From positions 465,001-529,000 of the forward strand of contig LSRY02000043.1 in assembly GCA_001643675.2 (NCBI GenBank): a stretch of DNA of 64,000 nucleotides. Direction: 5' to 3'. This DNA is from Monocercomonoides exilis (lineage: Eukaryota > Preaxostyla > Oxymonadida > Polymastigidae). The notes beneath the pieces were generated by a model, which was not told the origin of the DNA, did not search any database, and worked only from the letters and a program-made list of their open reading frames with translations. Made by a program: the position numbers and the translations under genes. Below, piece by piece: positions 24,668-37,789 of this stretch. How positions within the stretch are numbered: position 1 is the stretch's first letter; every line of letters begins with the position of its first letter.

Positions 24668-27600
24668 ATGCTAATTGTTTTATTTCGACTGTATATTTTG
24701 TTACAAGGATTCTTATTTGGCGAATCTTGTTATAAGTGTTTTGATAGAAATGCAAAGAATGATTTCGATTTCAAACATTCACCACAATCACATTCTTTTC
24801 GTTGTCAAAAAAAAGAGAACTCTCTGGATTATTCATTTATTTTTGGGGCTAAAGATATCGATGGAAAAGCATGTATGTGTCCATCAAATCACAATCAATT
24901 ATTTTGTCTTTTCAATTCCTCAATGGGCATAATTCATTTGAACTTGCTATCATGTTCAAAAACATATTCTTTATATTGTGATTCGCTTTCATCTATGAAT
25001 ATCTTGAGTTGCAGCTTTTTCACATCATATTCATCCTTGAGTCCAATCATCACATCAGGAAAAGTTGAAATGTCAGAAATAAATATCGTTCTTGCAAATC
25101 ATTCACAAACAATCAGACAATCAATTGTTCATGTCGCAAAGTTCGGATCATTGACAATGAGCAACTCAATGATGAAAAATGTTGCATTGGATGAGTTGAA
25201 CGGAACAGTGTTGTATTCAGGAAAGACATCAAATGTTGTGATGCACAACTGTCAATTTCAGAACATTTCAATTTTTCATCGTTCAGCGGATATCCGACAC
25301 AAAAAACATTCAGCAGAGTGTATTGATATTTCTTCCTCATTTTTCGAAAACAGTATTCAGCCATATTACGGATCAATTGTGGCTCCATCCAGTATTTCTT
25401 TCATCGCAAAAAACTCATCATTCAATTCATGCCAAAATAGCATCATTATCTCAATTGAGCCATTTGATCAGAGGCAGTCTTTCAATGAAGGAAACATTTC
25501 ATTTATTGATTGTTTCTTCAAATGCTCATTTCCACATGACACTGGCTGATCTTTGACCATCACAGGTGAAAACACAATTTGTCATATTTTGAGATGCCAT
25601 TTCAATGAATGCTCTTGTGGAACACCAGATATCAATTGCAATGGAGGATCAATGTATACTTATTCGTACAAAAAAGTGGAAATCTTAGACTCAAATTGTA
25701 TAAATTCAAATGCATCTTTTTGTTGTGGAGGAATCACTTCTAATTCTGATCAACAGTTTTTCATGAAAAACGGCTATTTTTTCAATTGTTATTCTATTCA
25801 CTATGCAGCTATTTTAATCCTGTCAACTAATGGTGCGTTGATTGAATCGACAATTGTCTCTGAATGCACGGCTAATTCAAATCCAGGTTTATGTTTCTGG
25901 TCTTCAAATGGAAAGGGGTTTGTAACTGATAGTTGCATAAAAAACTGCGTTTCTGGTTTAGATGGAGCATTGTTGTTCAATATGCCAGATGGCATCAATC
26001 ACGGTGGAACAACAAAATTCAGCTTTTTCAATAGAAATGAGGCAGATGATTCCACACGTGGAAGAGATATTACGCTCATGGAGAGTTGGATTGGTAAACT
26101 ATCTGATTCAGATGTGATTGAATGCAGTTCAACAAGCGACCATCCGCGTGTCGTCGATGGCTCTGTCAATAAAGACTATTGGCTTCCTGATGCTGTCACA
26201 TCTTTAAATGGCTTTGATCAGTTGTTTGTTTCCTGGCTGAGAGGAGCAGATGAATCTGGCTGCGGATATCGGGCCAGACCATTCAAAACCATTGGACATG
26301 CTTGCGCTGAACGGTCAACTCAAAATGTGGTTATTTTCAGTGGGCATTACGAAGAAAATATCATATCAGTCAATTCATTCAAAATGGAATTAATCGGTCA
26401 CAGATGTGACAATTCGGTTGTTCGCTCCATTGATGTCACTTCTGGAAAGTCTCTGATTTCAGTGGAAAATGGAGATCTCATCATTTCAGCATTCACCCTC
26501 ATCCACGATTCTTCAATCTCAGCCAGTGGCAGCCTTTTGTCTGCGAATGGAAACAGCATAATGAAGTTTGAAGGATGTGAGATTCGAAGCGAGTCTGAAA
26601 GTCAGGCACAGCCATTCAGTCGGTCTTTGATTGAAGCAAAAGGTGAATCGACAACAATCATCGACAATTGCTTATTCAAGCACATCTACATGGAGAATAT
26701 TCCCTTGATTTCAATGGAATCTGTGAATAATGTTGCTTTTTCAAAATCAGTGTTCGATAGCATTGTGCGAAAGTCAGGAAACGGTTCATTGGTTGAAGTG
26801 ACTGTGGATGAAGGTGAGAAATTGAGTCTTGTGGATTTAAGGATACGCGACTGCTCATGTCTTGATGGAAATGGTGGTGCATTGATGGTGAAGATGAATG
26901 ATGGAAGCGAAGTGGAAATAGGCAACAAAAGATCAAATGAATTTGGAAGTGGCTTCGAACAATGTAAGGCAGACCAAGGAGAAAGTGAAAGAGGCGTTGG
27001 AGGAGGAATCATGATTGACTGCTCAGCTGGAGGGAAAGCTTTTGATTTTGGAAATATCAACTTCACAGGGAACCAAGCTGTATATGGAAAGAATGTGTTT
27101 GTGGCTGCCACAGAGCTTGAAGAGTTGTGTTCTCGCTCGAAGTTTGGCTTTTTTCTTGATGAAAACTCACAGAATGAGCTGATGGGATTTGAGGAAAGCG
27201 AAATAGGTGCTGCAATCCCTCTTGTTTTGTTTTGGAAGTGATTTCCTTTGGTCGTGGCTGTGAGCGGATCAGCTGGCTCAGATTATTTGAGACGCGGATT
27301 TTCAGTGCCTCCTTGCAGAACATTGCAATATGCTGTAAGGACTCATTTCACCACTTCCATAAGAAAAATAAAAATTATCCTTCCTTTCAAGTTTGATCAT
27401 TCAACAATTTATAATAACTGGGGTTATGAAATATCTGTTGAAGAAAAGGGAACGATGATTGAAGTTGTTGAGGATTCATCGTTGCCTGAGAATGGGTTTA
27501 TTGAAACAAGAATTAAAACAGACATTTCAAACATATCGTTCTCTCTTCCATCCTCGTTGCCTCAGAGCAAGCCATTTCTGTGCTGCACTTCACATTCGCT

Positions 27601-30600
27601 GAATATCCTCAATTGCTGTGTCGTTCCATCTGAAAGTGATGTTGTTATTGAATACAGCTTTTGCGGCGTGCTCAATGGGGCAATGAACCTTGATCAATTT
27701 GGAGTTGCAGACACTTTTTTTGGCAGCTTTCCTATTATTTGCGTATATGGAGAGAATGCAGAAGGAACACTTAATGAAGTGTTTCAGAGGAATGTTACAA
27801 GCAATTCAAAGGATGGTCTGGTTGCTGCAGAGGAAAGAGGATCCATTTTCATCCAAAACTCAGAGTTTTCATCTTGCACATTGGAGAATTGCAGTATCGT
27901 GCTCATAATAAATGGAAATTTTGTGAATATCACAAACACTGATTTTCATTCAATCACGCGTCAGAAGCAAAATGGTGCTTGTCTTTGCATTCCGAGTGAA
28001 GACAACTCAGAAGCTGTGTCAGTCAATGTTTCAAATTGTGAATTTGTGAATTGTGGTGTTGAATCAGAATCAAATGGAGGAGGAGCAATTTATGTCTGTT
28101 CAGAAGATCAAAGCTCATTAGCAGTCGAAAAATGCTGTTTCACTTCTTGCCATGCACCTTGATCTCAGCAAGGCATCACAAAGGATGGAAGAGGTGGGTG
28201 CACTTTTTCTTGATTTGTCTGGAGAGAATCCCTCATTCACAATTGCAGATCCCACGTTCTCAGACAACAAAGCAGAACATAGCAAGAATATGTTTCTGAA
28301 GTGCAATGATCTGAATTCCACTGTCACAAATGATAAATTTTTTTTCAATATGGACAGATGGCCAGCGATGAAACAATTTTTGATGGAAGCGATACGAAGT
28401 TTTTGAATACTGATCTTTTCCGATTCCTCATCAAATATGAGAGTGGAACAGTGTTTGTGTCTGAAGACGGTGCTGATGTTTTGAGATGTGGAAGCAATGA
28501 AGATCCTTGCAAATCCTTTTGGAAAGGGATGAAACAGATCAAGTCCGATTCTGATGGAAAAAAATAAAACTGAAAGGAGAGTGTTCAATCAGAAACGAAT
28601 TTGAAATTTCTGATTTGGCAATTGAATCATCAACAAGCACACCTGATGAACCTGAGATGAGTACTTTGATGTTTGAGAATGTGTCTCCTGACAAAAATGT
28701 GTTGCTGAACGTTAATCACAAGGTGGTAATAAATCACATTCGAATATCCACAAGCTCAGATTTTGTGTGCCTGAATGATGCTCTCATTTCCTGCCTGAAT
28801 GGGAACATCACAATAATGAGTTGCCAGTTCCACTCACTTGCTCCACACACAAATCCTCTTTTAGTTGAATTTGTCCAGATTTTTGAGGGATTTTTGATGA
28901 TTCAAGATTTGAAAGTGGACTCTAAAAACATTGGACGAAGCATGATCGAGACATCCAACAAAGTGAATGTTGGGATTATTGACATGACTGTTCAATCAGT
29001 GAATCTTACTGATGGAAGTCTTGTGAATGTTGTTTCTGTTCCCACAGATGAAAGAAATAAGGAGAAAAAACAGATTCAAATCAACTCTTCCTCTTTTCTT
29101 TCAGTGAACGGAAAGAATGATGAGGGCCGTGTTCTGAGTTGCCTTGACTCCACAAACACAAACATATTCATGGGAACATCGAACTTTTTTGGATGCCTGT
29201 CACCGGAAACACAGAAAGGAGGATGTATTCTCATTGAGCTGTGCGAGGATGGAAAGTTCCATTTGAAAGAATCCGTTGTTGAAATGTGTGGGTGCTCAAC
29301 ATCAAATGGAAGGGGAGGTGGGCTTTATCTGAAAACTGAATTCACAGCAAAGCTCAGCATCCAGATCGAACCAATGAAGTTAGAGTCAAACACAGCCCAG
29401 GTGGGGCGAGATATATTTATTGAATGCAGTGATCTGAACACACAACTGAACGAGACAATGTTCAAAATGGATTTTAATCCGAGTGCCTTTGTTCATCTAA
29501 ATGCTTTGTATGGAATTGATCGAAACGAATTTTCATCTGTGCCTGTGAATCTTCTTGATTTTATTCTCATTTATCAGTCAGACACAATTATTGTGAGCTC
29601 AGAACAGACCAAAGGAGGAAATGATACAAAGCAGTGCGGAACCCTTGCCCTTCCTTGTGCCACCATTGGCTACCCCCTCATCCATCTCACCCATAAAGTG
29701 GACAGCTGGCTTCTTGTCGACTTGCAGAGTGTGATCGACTGTGAAATTAAACTCTGTGATGTGAACTTGATATCTCGAAAGAAGACAGCTGCTGCAATAG
29801 AAATAAAGGAAAATACTGAAATGGAAAAGAGTTGTATTGTTAATTGTTCTGGCTCAGTTACTCTTAAGCTGATTTCTTTCTGCTTCGCAACAAAAATAAC
29901 AACAGCTCACTCCTCATTTTTGTTTTCAGAGCATGCATCCCTTTCAATTGAATATTGTCAATTCTCAGGGATTGAAAACATTGACGAGTCACACATTTCA
30001 TTTGCACTTGTGGAAATAGTTGGTTCAGAGCTGAGTATCCTTGATCTCTTGATTGAAAACATTACTGTGGCATATCCTTATCTGATTCACATTCACTCGT
30101 TTTGTGGGGATTTATCTCTCGAAAAGCTGGGAGTGAATGCTGTCAATGTGGAGAAGAATATGGTATTTGTTGAAGGGAAAGAAGATGGAAATATCTGTGT
30201 GGCTGGAGAATCTTTCGATTTTCTCCTCTCAAAGTACGAAAATATCAGCATTTCTGGTGAACAATCAACAGTGATTAATGTTGAAAAATGTACCTGTCGT
30301 GTCAGCTGTGCCAATATATCTGTTGTTCACAAAAGTGAGGCAAACAAAAAAGGAGGTGCTTTGAAAATGAGTTCATGCCAAAACAATGCTCTGGATTCAT
30401 GTTTGTTTGATGGAATTGCGGATGTTAACGATAAATGGGATGAGTCGAACGCTGTGCAGGATGATGTTTGCAGACGGAACGGATCAATGATGGAACTCGA
30501 AAACACATCAGCAACAGTGAAAGACACCATCATATCTGATGCCTCAAATGGGGCATTGTTTATGAGTGGCGGAACAGTTGTCATTGAAATGGGGTTATTC

Positions 30601-32520
30601 GCAAATAACAATCCAAGATTCTCAAAATATCCATCTGTGAGAAGAAACATTATCTGTTCAGATTCAGGATCATTGGGCATCACAAGTTTGAAAGGAGGAG
30701 ATGGATTAAAGGATAATTCATCATTGTGGATTCTGGATGAAGGATGTGAATTGAGCGGGATTGTAACCGAGAGATTGTCATCCTTCTTCATTCCAGAGTT
30801 GGAAATAGTCGAAATGGAAGAGATGGATGCAGAACTTCTTCTGAGGTTCAAGGGAAAGCTGTTGCTTCCATGCAACATATCGTTCAAGATTGTGAAACAA
30901 GTTGGTGATGAAGATGTTGTGGAAAGATATGAATTCAATGAAGAAGGATGTGTATCAGAAAATGAAGTGGATGGAAAAGTTCCCATTGAAACAATAAGCA
31001 ATGGAGGAGAAGAGACAGAAGTGAGTGTGAGTGTTCTGTTTGGAAAGAAAGAATCTCCTTCATCGACTGATTCATTTGTTCTGAAGAACAGAAGTGAAAC
31101 TCAAGGAAAGCGAGATGACAGAATTGTTGAAGGAGGGAAAGAGGGAAAATCTTATTGGATGTTGAACGTGATTGCGCTTGTTGTGATATTGTGGATTGTT
31201 CTAATCGGATTTATTTTATTTGTTGTTCGGTGAAGGAAAGTGAAGGAAAGAAATGAGGAGCTGCAAGAGATTGTGTATGACAACATCAGAAAAGATCCGA
31301 AGGCATTTGAGATGGTGACGATGGAGATGTCGCCTGAGGAGCAGTGGAGGAGGGCAGAGAGGGAGGCAGAGAAGAAGAGTGAGGAAAGGATTAAGAAGAG
31401 AGTGTATGAGAGGAATATGGAACATTCGGAGTCATCAGAACATCTTCTATCTGAGAGTGGCTCAACAGAATATATTTTGGGGAGAGACTCAGACAAGATC
31501 CCAGAGTGGGTGCTTGAGAAGGTTGATGAAAAGGAGATCGAGGAGGAAACAAGAAAGAGAACACCATCACCATCTATTTCATCCACTTCAACAACTGACA
31601 CTTCAGACACAGAATCCACTTTTGTTCGATCAGAGAGTCTGTGTCCAACCACTTCATCCATGTCGAATCTGGTGGATGCAATGGCCTGTTCGTCAGTGTT
31701 TGAAAAGCTCATTGTGGACTTGAGGGATTCGCTGTTCATGTTGCTTCATGGAAGGAATGAGAAGAAGGAGATGGCGATTGGTACTCTGAAAGAAAGAGAA
31801 CAAACAGCTGCCCAGATCCTGTTCTGGGTGGCCAATCTTGCTCTCCACTCATTTGACGAAATGAACAATCCTCTTTCATCTCTTGCCAACCTCAGCCCTC
31901 ACATCGTGCTGTTTTCTGAGCACATGGTGATCTGCATTGCCCTCCACTCCGACTGCTCCTCAGGCTCAGACACTTCATCCACTTTTTCTTCCACCTCGAC
32001 AATTGTCACCTCTTCCTCAGATTGCTCAGCCATCAACAAGAAAGGCCAAGGCTCACCACCACCACCTTCATCAGCATTTGAGGATGAGGATGACAACCGG
32101 AAAGAGTGTCTGCGGTGGAAGGCGCCAGAGCTGCTGATGAACAAAGACCTGGGAGCCACAAAGAAGACAGTTGTGTTCTCGATTGGGATGATGCTGTGGG
32201 AGTGCCTGTCTCTTCAGATCCCGTTTGGAGAGTATGAGGCAGAGGTGGCAGGACAAAAGATTGTGAATGGAGAAAGGCCAAAACTCGGGATAGTTGAACA
32301 ATCGCATTTGAGTTTGATTGTGAGATCCTGTTGGAGTGACAATTTTTCTGAGAGGATGTCTCTCAATGCTCTTAAAAGGGAGTTCATCAAGCACTTTCCA
32401 GAAGGATATGTAATGCTAACAATGACAGATACCATTTCTCTCGAAGAATCAAGCGGAGATGAAGACAATGGAAGCGCAATTGAGAGCGGAGATGATGGAG
32501 GCTCACCGTTTTCAAGATAA
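24668..32520 (+). pseudogene. Broken paralogue of the beta-helix receptor pseudokinase
   Basis: Same architecture as the gene at 9189: signal peptide from the ATG at 24668 (MLIVLFRLYILLQGFLFGES), beta-helix modules with CG-x(5)-P motifs near 26,268, 27,292, 28,488 and 29,635, a transmembrane helix just before 31231, and a pseudokinase to a TAA at 32518. The frame is broken by TGA at 25547, 27239, 28160 and 31231, by compensating frameshifts near 28195 and 28355, and by a one-base loss at an A run near 28558-28565. The TGA at 31231 exactly replaces the Trp of the intact paralogue's VRWRK (TGG at 20154). One module has also lost the first Cys of its motif (RRGF for CGF). The protein is about two thirds the length of its paralogue because it has fewer modules. 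The downstream pseudokinase frame remains fully open. Sequencing error could explain the A-run shift but not all the stops. Confidence 0.8.
31306..32147 (+). repeat. 842-bp block identical to 20229-21070
   Basis: Second copy of the identical pseudokinase segment, at a constant offset of 11,077 bp. Sequence outside the block diverges on both sides. Confidence 0.93.
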
Positions 32521-33368
32521 AGATGGATTTTTTGCAGAAAAAGAAGAATCGAAGAAACCAAGCAGGAATTGTGATTAAAATGAAGGAGAAGGAGAAAAAG
32601 AACGATTAACCAATTCATATCATTGAATGATTCTTGCTGTCGAGTGAATTAACGCTATTTTTGAAGATGTCTTATTTATGTTGCTATTGGAGATGTTCTT
32701 TATTTGAATGTTTCATTTTCGATGCCAATGAGTTTTCGTTAATTCATCTTTTTTTATCTTTTTGTGGTTATTTTATTCTTTCTGTAGAAGAAAACAATTC
32801 ACATACATTTCAAATAACAGCAAAGTGAAAAATCATCATCAGGTTCTCTTTCATTCATATTCCTCAAAGTATTTCTTTGATAAAGAAAAACATTTTTCTT
32901 CAAAATTCTTCATTTTTTATCATCAAAGATGCTCATGAAAAAACAAACCTCTTTCTTCTTCTTCTTCTGTTATTCATCTCTTTTAACTTATCTTCAAAAA
33001 GTGCTCTGAGACCATCCTTTAAAGAGTTTACTTCTTCTTTTCTTTCTCTATCCCAGATCTATTTTTTTCTTATTTCCTCTTTTTTTTCCAAAATTTTCTC
33101 AAATTCCATCTTTCAGCACAACTTTCAATTGCTTTTGTATTTCATTCTTGCCAATTGCTCACCAAATCTCAAACTCTTAATTTTCTTTCTTCTTCCTTCT
33201 TTTTACTCATTTTTGTTTGTTTCATTCTGATTGAGTTTTTCTCTTGTTTGTCTTTGCTCAATGCCTTCTCTCGCATCCATCAGAATAGATCGGTTAAAAC
33301 CACAGCATCAGTTAAATCAATGAAGAAGAAGATCAAAGATGGAATGACATGTTGAATGAAGTTTCTAT
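32521..33368. other. Intergenic region
   Basis: 3' flank of the broken receptor gene. T/C-rich stretches give several short open frames (for example 32877-33230) that look like compositional artefacts. I see nothing else up to the pogo-like element. Confidence 0.5.
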
Positions 33369-33370
33369 TA

Positions 33371-35946
33371 CCATGGGTGCTTAACCCGCCCCCTGGTGCT
33401 AAACCCGCACCCACAAATTGAATTAAAAGTTCATATTTTGTTATTTGTACACTATTCATTTCTAATCGTTGAGCTTTGAAAAAAATAGGACAAGAACATT
33501 ATAAAATGGATAAGTTATATTGTTTGGTGTTTGAGATAAAAAGGTTACGAAATTCATTTTTAAAACTACTTCAACAACATCAGTTTCCTGCATAACAAGA
33601 ATAATAAATTTTTAGAAAGTTCCTTATTCATTCTTCTTCATCAATTTTCATGTTTCGCAGTTGCTAACTTTTCCATGTGAAAAAAAACAAACAAACTACG
33701 ATGACAACGAAGAATAATACTTTTCGCGACATTCAATTTCTTTTCTGCTGAAAGATGGTGAAACTGCTCTTTGAATTGGCTTCTCCTTTTCCGGTTTTCT
33801 TCTTTCATCAATGTTGCTTTCTCCACTTGTATCATCGTTCATAATATGATATATTATCTTTTTCTTTTTCTTTTTCTGTTTTGTTTCTCTTTTATCTTCA
33901 TCTGAAGAAGAGCTTGACAAAAGAATGTTGAATTCTTTTCGAGAATGCTTTATTTTCAAAGTTGAGGAAGTCGAAGAAACATTTGATTTTTCAATTTCTT
34001 TCAATTTCGATCGAAGAAATGCAAGATGCTTTTCAGCATCTTCAAGTTGCTTTTTCAATTCAAAGCTATCCAAATCTTCAATAATTGCTGTTATATTTAA
34101 TTCGTGATTATCAGATGGAGAAGAACAGGTCGGTATGTTCGATGAAGTTGATTTTGCCGAGTTTGCTTTATCTGCAGAATAAATATCTAATGATTTTGAT
34201 GAAGCCGAAACACTTTGCCTTTTTGGTGGAGAATAGCTTCCAAAAAGTTCTTCACACCAATCTTGAGACGAAGAAGGAAGATGTTCTTTCAATGGAGAGG
34301 CTCCAATAGGTGCTCCAGATACGCGAGAGAGAACGGGAGCTGCAGCAACAGGCCAGACTCCTGTCTTAATGAACGCTGCCTTTACTGTTGATGGAACACA
34401 AGCTGCAGCCAAGGCTTCGGGGAGAATTTCTGCAAGTTGGGCTCGATAAGAAAATAGAGAAAATGGAGAAGGAATAACAAATTTGTTACTCAAAGTGGAT
34501 TTAAGTCGAGAAAAAACACATGAGCCACACGGCTGAAGCAAATGTGTCATATTTGGTGGGAATTTTTTCAGAATGATATAATTTTTTTTAGCTGCTTCAA
34601 TTACAGTTTCGTCATTGTGAGTTGAATGATTATCCATTAATAAAAGTGCACGATGAGAATTTGTAGGTTTCACTTTCTCTACGATTAATGGAATCCAGTA
34701 ATTAATCATGATGTGCTTGAAGATATCCTTAGTGATCCACCCGGAAGATGAAAAAATATATCTGATATCAAACGAAGAAAGAGTTCGAAACTCTTTCGGG
34801 AGCGTTTTCTTTGGCCAAAGAAGAAATCGTGGCAATGAGGATCCGTCAGCGCAGATACAAAGGTATATAGTTGCATTCGGGACTTTCGGAGCGACGGGAA
34901 CTTGTGGAGGAGTTTGACCTTTAAGGCAAACAACCAGTTTGTTCGATGATTCCCCACATGAGATTGAGGATTCATCAAAATTAAATATATCTGCAGCTGT
35001 GATATTGTATTCCGTTACAGTGCTCAATAATTCCGAAAACCATCCTCTGATGTTTTCTGGTGACTGCGCTGATATTTTTGCTATATCAGTATGCCTTGCG
35101 ATAGCAGCCTTCAATATATCACTTCGTTGAATTAATTTGTACGCATATTTTTTGTTGATTGTTTTGAATTCTTTCTTTGGTTTTGATGATTTTTCTATTA
35201 GATCCACACACTTAGCAACATGAAAACATCACAAAAACAAATTAATAAATATTGCAAACCATGTTTTGCACATCGCGAATTCGAACTATTGTCTGATTTG
35301 ATAAAAGGACAAGCACCTGGTTCTCAATTTCTTCCAATTGGTCGTTCGTAATTGTCTAAGGGTGCCCATTCCTTCCAGCCTCTCTGCCAGCTCTTTCCGC
35401 TCTTATCCCTCTTTTCCATGCATCTTTTGACACAACCTTTGCTTTTATGGAAGTTGAATATTTCACTTTAAAACTTTGTCGAATCGCGAAAAGCTTTTTC
35501 GAGGGGGATTTGAATGCGCGATATTCCTTCGTTGCAAGAACTCTGTGCAACTGAGTTGATGATAATTCAGGTTTTTCAGTCATCTTTATTGGGTGTGATC
35601 AAGCATATCAAAATTTATTTTGTTGTCATTTTGAATCAAAGATAACGTTTACAAATTTCGTTGTCTGATGCACAAATTAAATAATATTGAACTGTTTTAT
35701 TACTTTCACTAGCTCTGAAAAAGTTGCGACTAATTTAGTTTTTGGATTAAAGAAGAAACTTGCTTTATTTTGAAAGAACAAAAATTGACGTGAACTGAGC
35801 AAAAGCTTAACTTGGATTATTGAAATAATTATTAGCTGTTTTTCAAATAGCTTTCAATAATTAAGCGTCGAATTGCGTTTTGAAAGCTCATTCAAATATG
35901 AATAGGGTGCCGGTTTAGCACCAGGGTGCGGGTTAAGCACCCATGG
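33371..35946 (-). mobile_element. Pogo/Tigger-like DNA transposon (2,576 bp, full ends)
   Basis: Terminal inverted repeats of 42 bp at 33371-33412 and 35905-35946 match at 40 of 42 positions and begin CCATGGGTGCTTAACCCG. The element is flanked on both sides by TA (33369-33370 and 35947-35948), the target duplication typical of the Tc1/mariner-pogo group. Each repeat holds two near-copies of a 19-bp unit (GGGTGCTTAACCCGCACCC and TGGTGCTAAACCCGCACCC), themselves partly palindromic and likely paired transposase sites. It encodes one transposase on the minus strand. Confidence 0.9.
33696..35583 (-). pseudogene. Pogo/Tigger-like DDE transposase, damaged
   Basis: Starts at the ATG at 35581-35583. 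Exon 1 runs to 35260 and a 49-nt intron (35211-35259, GTTTGC...TAAG) is followed by exon 2 (35210-33696, TAG stop). The exon 1 product is a short basic helix-turn-helix-like segment with GREAGRNGHP and TNDQLEEIE. The catalytic domain (DDE_1 type) has IFNFDESSI for the first Asp and LLMDNHSTHND for the second. The third site reads LLQPCGSCVF where the family has LQPxD, so the last catalytic Asp is Gly. A TAG at 35356-35358 interrupts exon 1 in frame. A Ser-rich and basic tail ends the protein. Both defects point to an inactive copy, although the long catalytic frame is otherwise open. Confidence 0.8.
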
Positions 35947-35948
35947 TA

Positions 35949-37702
35949 ATGTTGTTCCATAATTTAAGGTGAAAATGAGTAATTGTCTATTCTTCTGTTT
36001 ATACATCAGTCTTCATGGAACATTCTGTGAACAGAAGATTTTCCTTTTTTGAAAGGATTTCGGCGACGGTATTTCTGATGATAATGATCTTCCTTCAAAC
36101 TCGTTTGAGCTTTGTTGAAAAAATAACAGAAAAATTTTCCTTTTGAATTTTAGAATGATAGCAAATCTGAAGAAGAAAAATTCCCATTCCTCATGTTCGC
36201 AAAACACTCAAATTCAAATGTCTATTTTCTTCAATTATCGAAATGTGTTTGATGTTGCCAATTCATCTGAACCAGAAAGCTTCCCATTTCTTCTCTTTTG
36301 ATTTTCTATAAATTAAAAACATTCATGAATGTTTCGAATTTCAATTAAAAAATTAAAGCAATACCTTTCAAATATTTAAACCATTTCCATTTCTTCTTTT
36401 TTACCAATTTAATGTTGGAACCACTGATTGATCTCTGTTCATCGAAATAACCTTCCCAATTCTTCAAAAAATGCATAAAAAGACGGACATAAATTTTCTT
36501 TCCCTTTGATAAAAATTCGTGTATTTCTTCTTCGTCTTCCCCTTCACTGCCTCAAATAAAATACTTGTTCTGAATTTTTCATCAAATTCTGTTGAATGAG
36601 ATACTTTCACTGACAGTGGCTTATGCTATCTATTCAAGAAAGCTGTTCAAGCTTTAAATAAACAGGAGAAAAATAATTCAAAATGAAAATGAAACACATA
36701 GAAATTAAAGACAAAACCAAACTCAAAATATTTGTTTCCATTAATATTGTCATTTCCAAGTTGGTGTAGAATAAAGAACAAAATCATTGGTAAAATTTCC
36801 AGTGAATGAAGGCACCTTTTTGTTATTCTCATGCAATAATTTTTGATATGGCGCACATAATGAATAATGTCATCTTGAAATTCCTCTAGCCATTTTCAAT
36901 TGCTTCAAACATGAGAATGAGCAAATTATTAAAGTCCTTCTTATTTAGGAAGCATAAAACATCCTCCTTTTCCGTTTTGATTTTTCTTCTTCAAAATCGC
37001 ATTTGCTGTTTCAATTGTTTCTATTCCTGAATAAATTCTGTTCAATGAAATGAAATTGCAGATGTTTCACCTCGTAAAAAGGGTTGTTTTTCTCATAATT
37101 TTGTCTATTATCATATTTGATTCTGAAATTGGAACAAATCAAGGGAAAGGATAGTGAACATTTTTTCACCGCAAATCTATTGAAATCGCAATTCAATTAT
37201 GATTTTGCGGTTTGTGTGATTTCTCAAAAAAGAAGTCATCAGATTTGTATGTGCAAAAGGAACTGGTTACCAAAACAATGAAAAAGAATTGTGAATGATT
37301 TCTTAATAATTATTCCTGTCTTTGCAGAAACTTATTCGTGGCTTGTTTGGTTGAATCGATTTTTCGAAACGAAAAACAAGAATATCAATCAGAACAACAG
37401 TAATATGTTTTTTTCTTTTTCTTTCATCTTTTGAAAGTCATTTCTAAAGAAAATTCTTTTTCTTGTGATTCATCAATTTTTTTTCCCCGATCCAACCATC
37501 AGCTTGTATTTGAAGAATTGATGTGTGGGGCATAATTTTTAATTTTGTGAAAAAAACATCGATTTGTTCTATACACTAACTGCTTTCATCAATTGATGCG
37601 TATGTAATTTTAATTGATTCAAAATGTTGAGCATGCTTCCATTATATTTTTTTGATCATCAGTTGATAAAAGAATTCAATATTTAAGGACATAACTAAAA
37701 TA
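35949..37702. other. Intergenic region
   Basis: AT-rich spacer between the pogo-like and DIRS-like elements. Short open frames on the minus strand have no recognisable similarity and biased composition. Nothing else is seen. Confidence 0.5.
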
Positions 37703-37704
37703 AA

Positions 37705-37789
37705 TTTATAAAAACGCAGTGAGACAGGTTTGCTCCGAGATAATGAGTATTGTTCACGATTTATGGGTGGTTTAAGTGAGAACTTCGCC
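37705..37789 (+). repeat. DIRS-like terminal repeat (window-left, element 3' end)
   Basis: The outer 20 bases read TTTATAAAAACGCAGTGAGA. The inner part (TTATGGGTGGTTTAAG...AACTTCGCC) is shared with the inverted copy at 42427-42524. Flanking sequence shows no clear target duplication apart from a shared AA, as expected for recombinase insertion. Confidence 0.8.

Noticed and set aside
27239-27241. A third Trp-to-TGA case at this in-frame stop
   Set aside because: Alignment to sister modules is ambiguous: depending on gap placement, the TGA falls opposite Asn, Glu or Trp.
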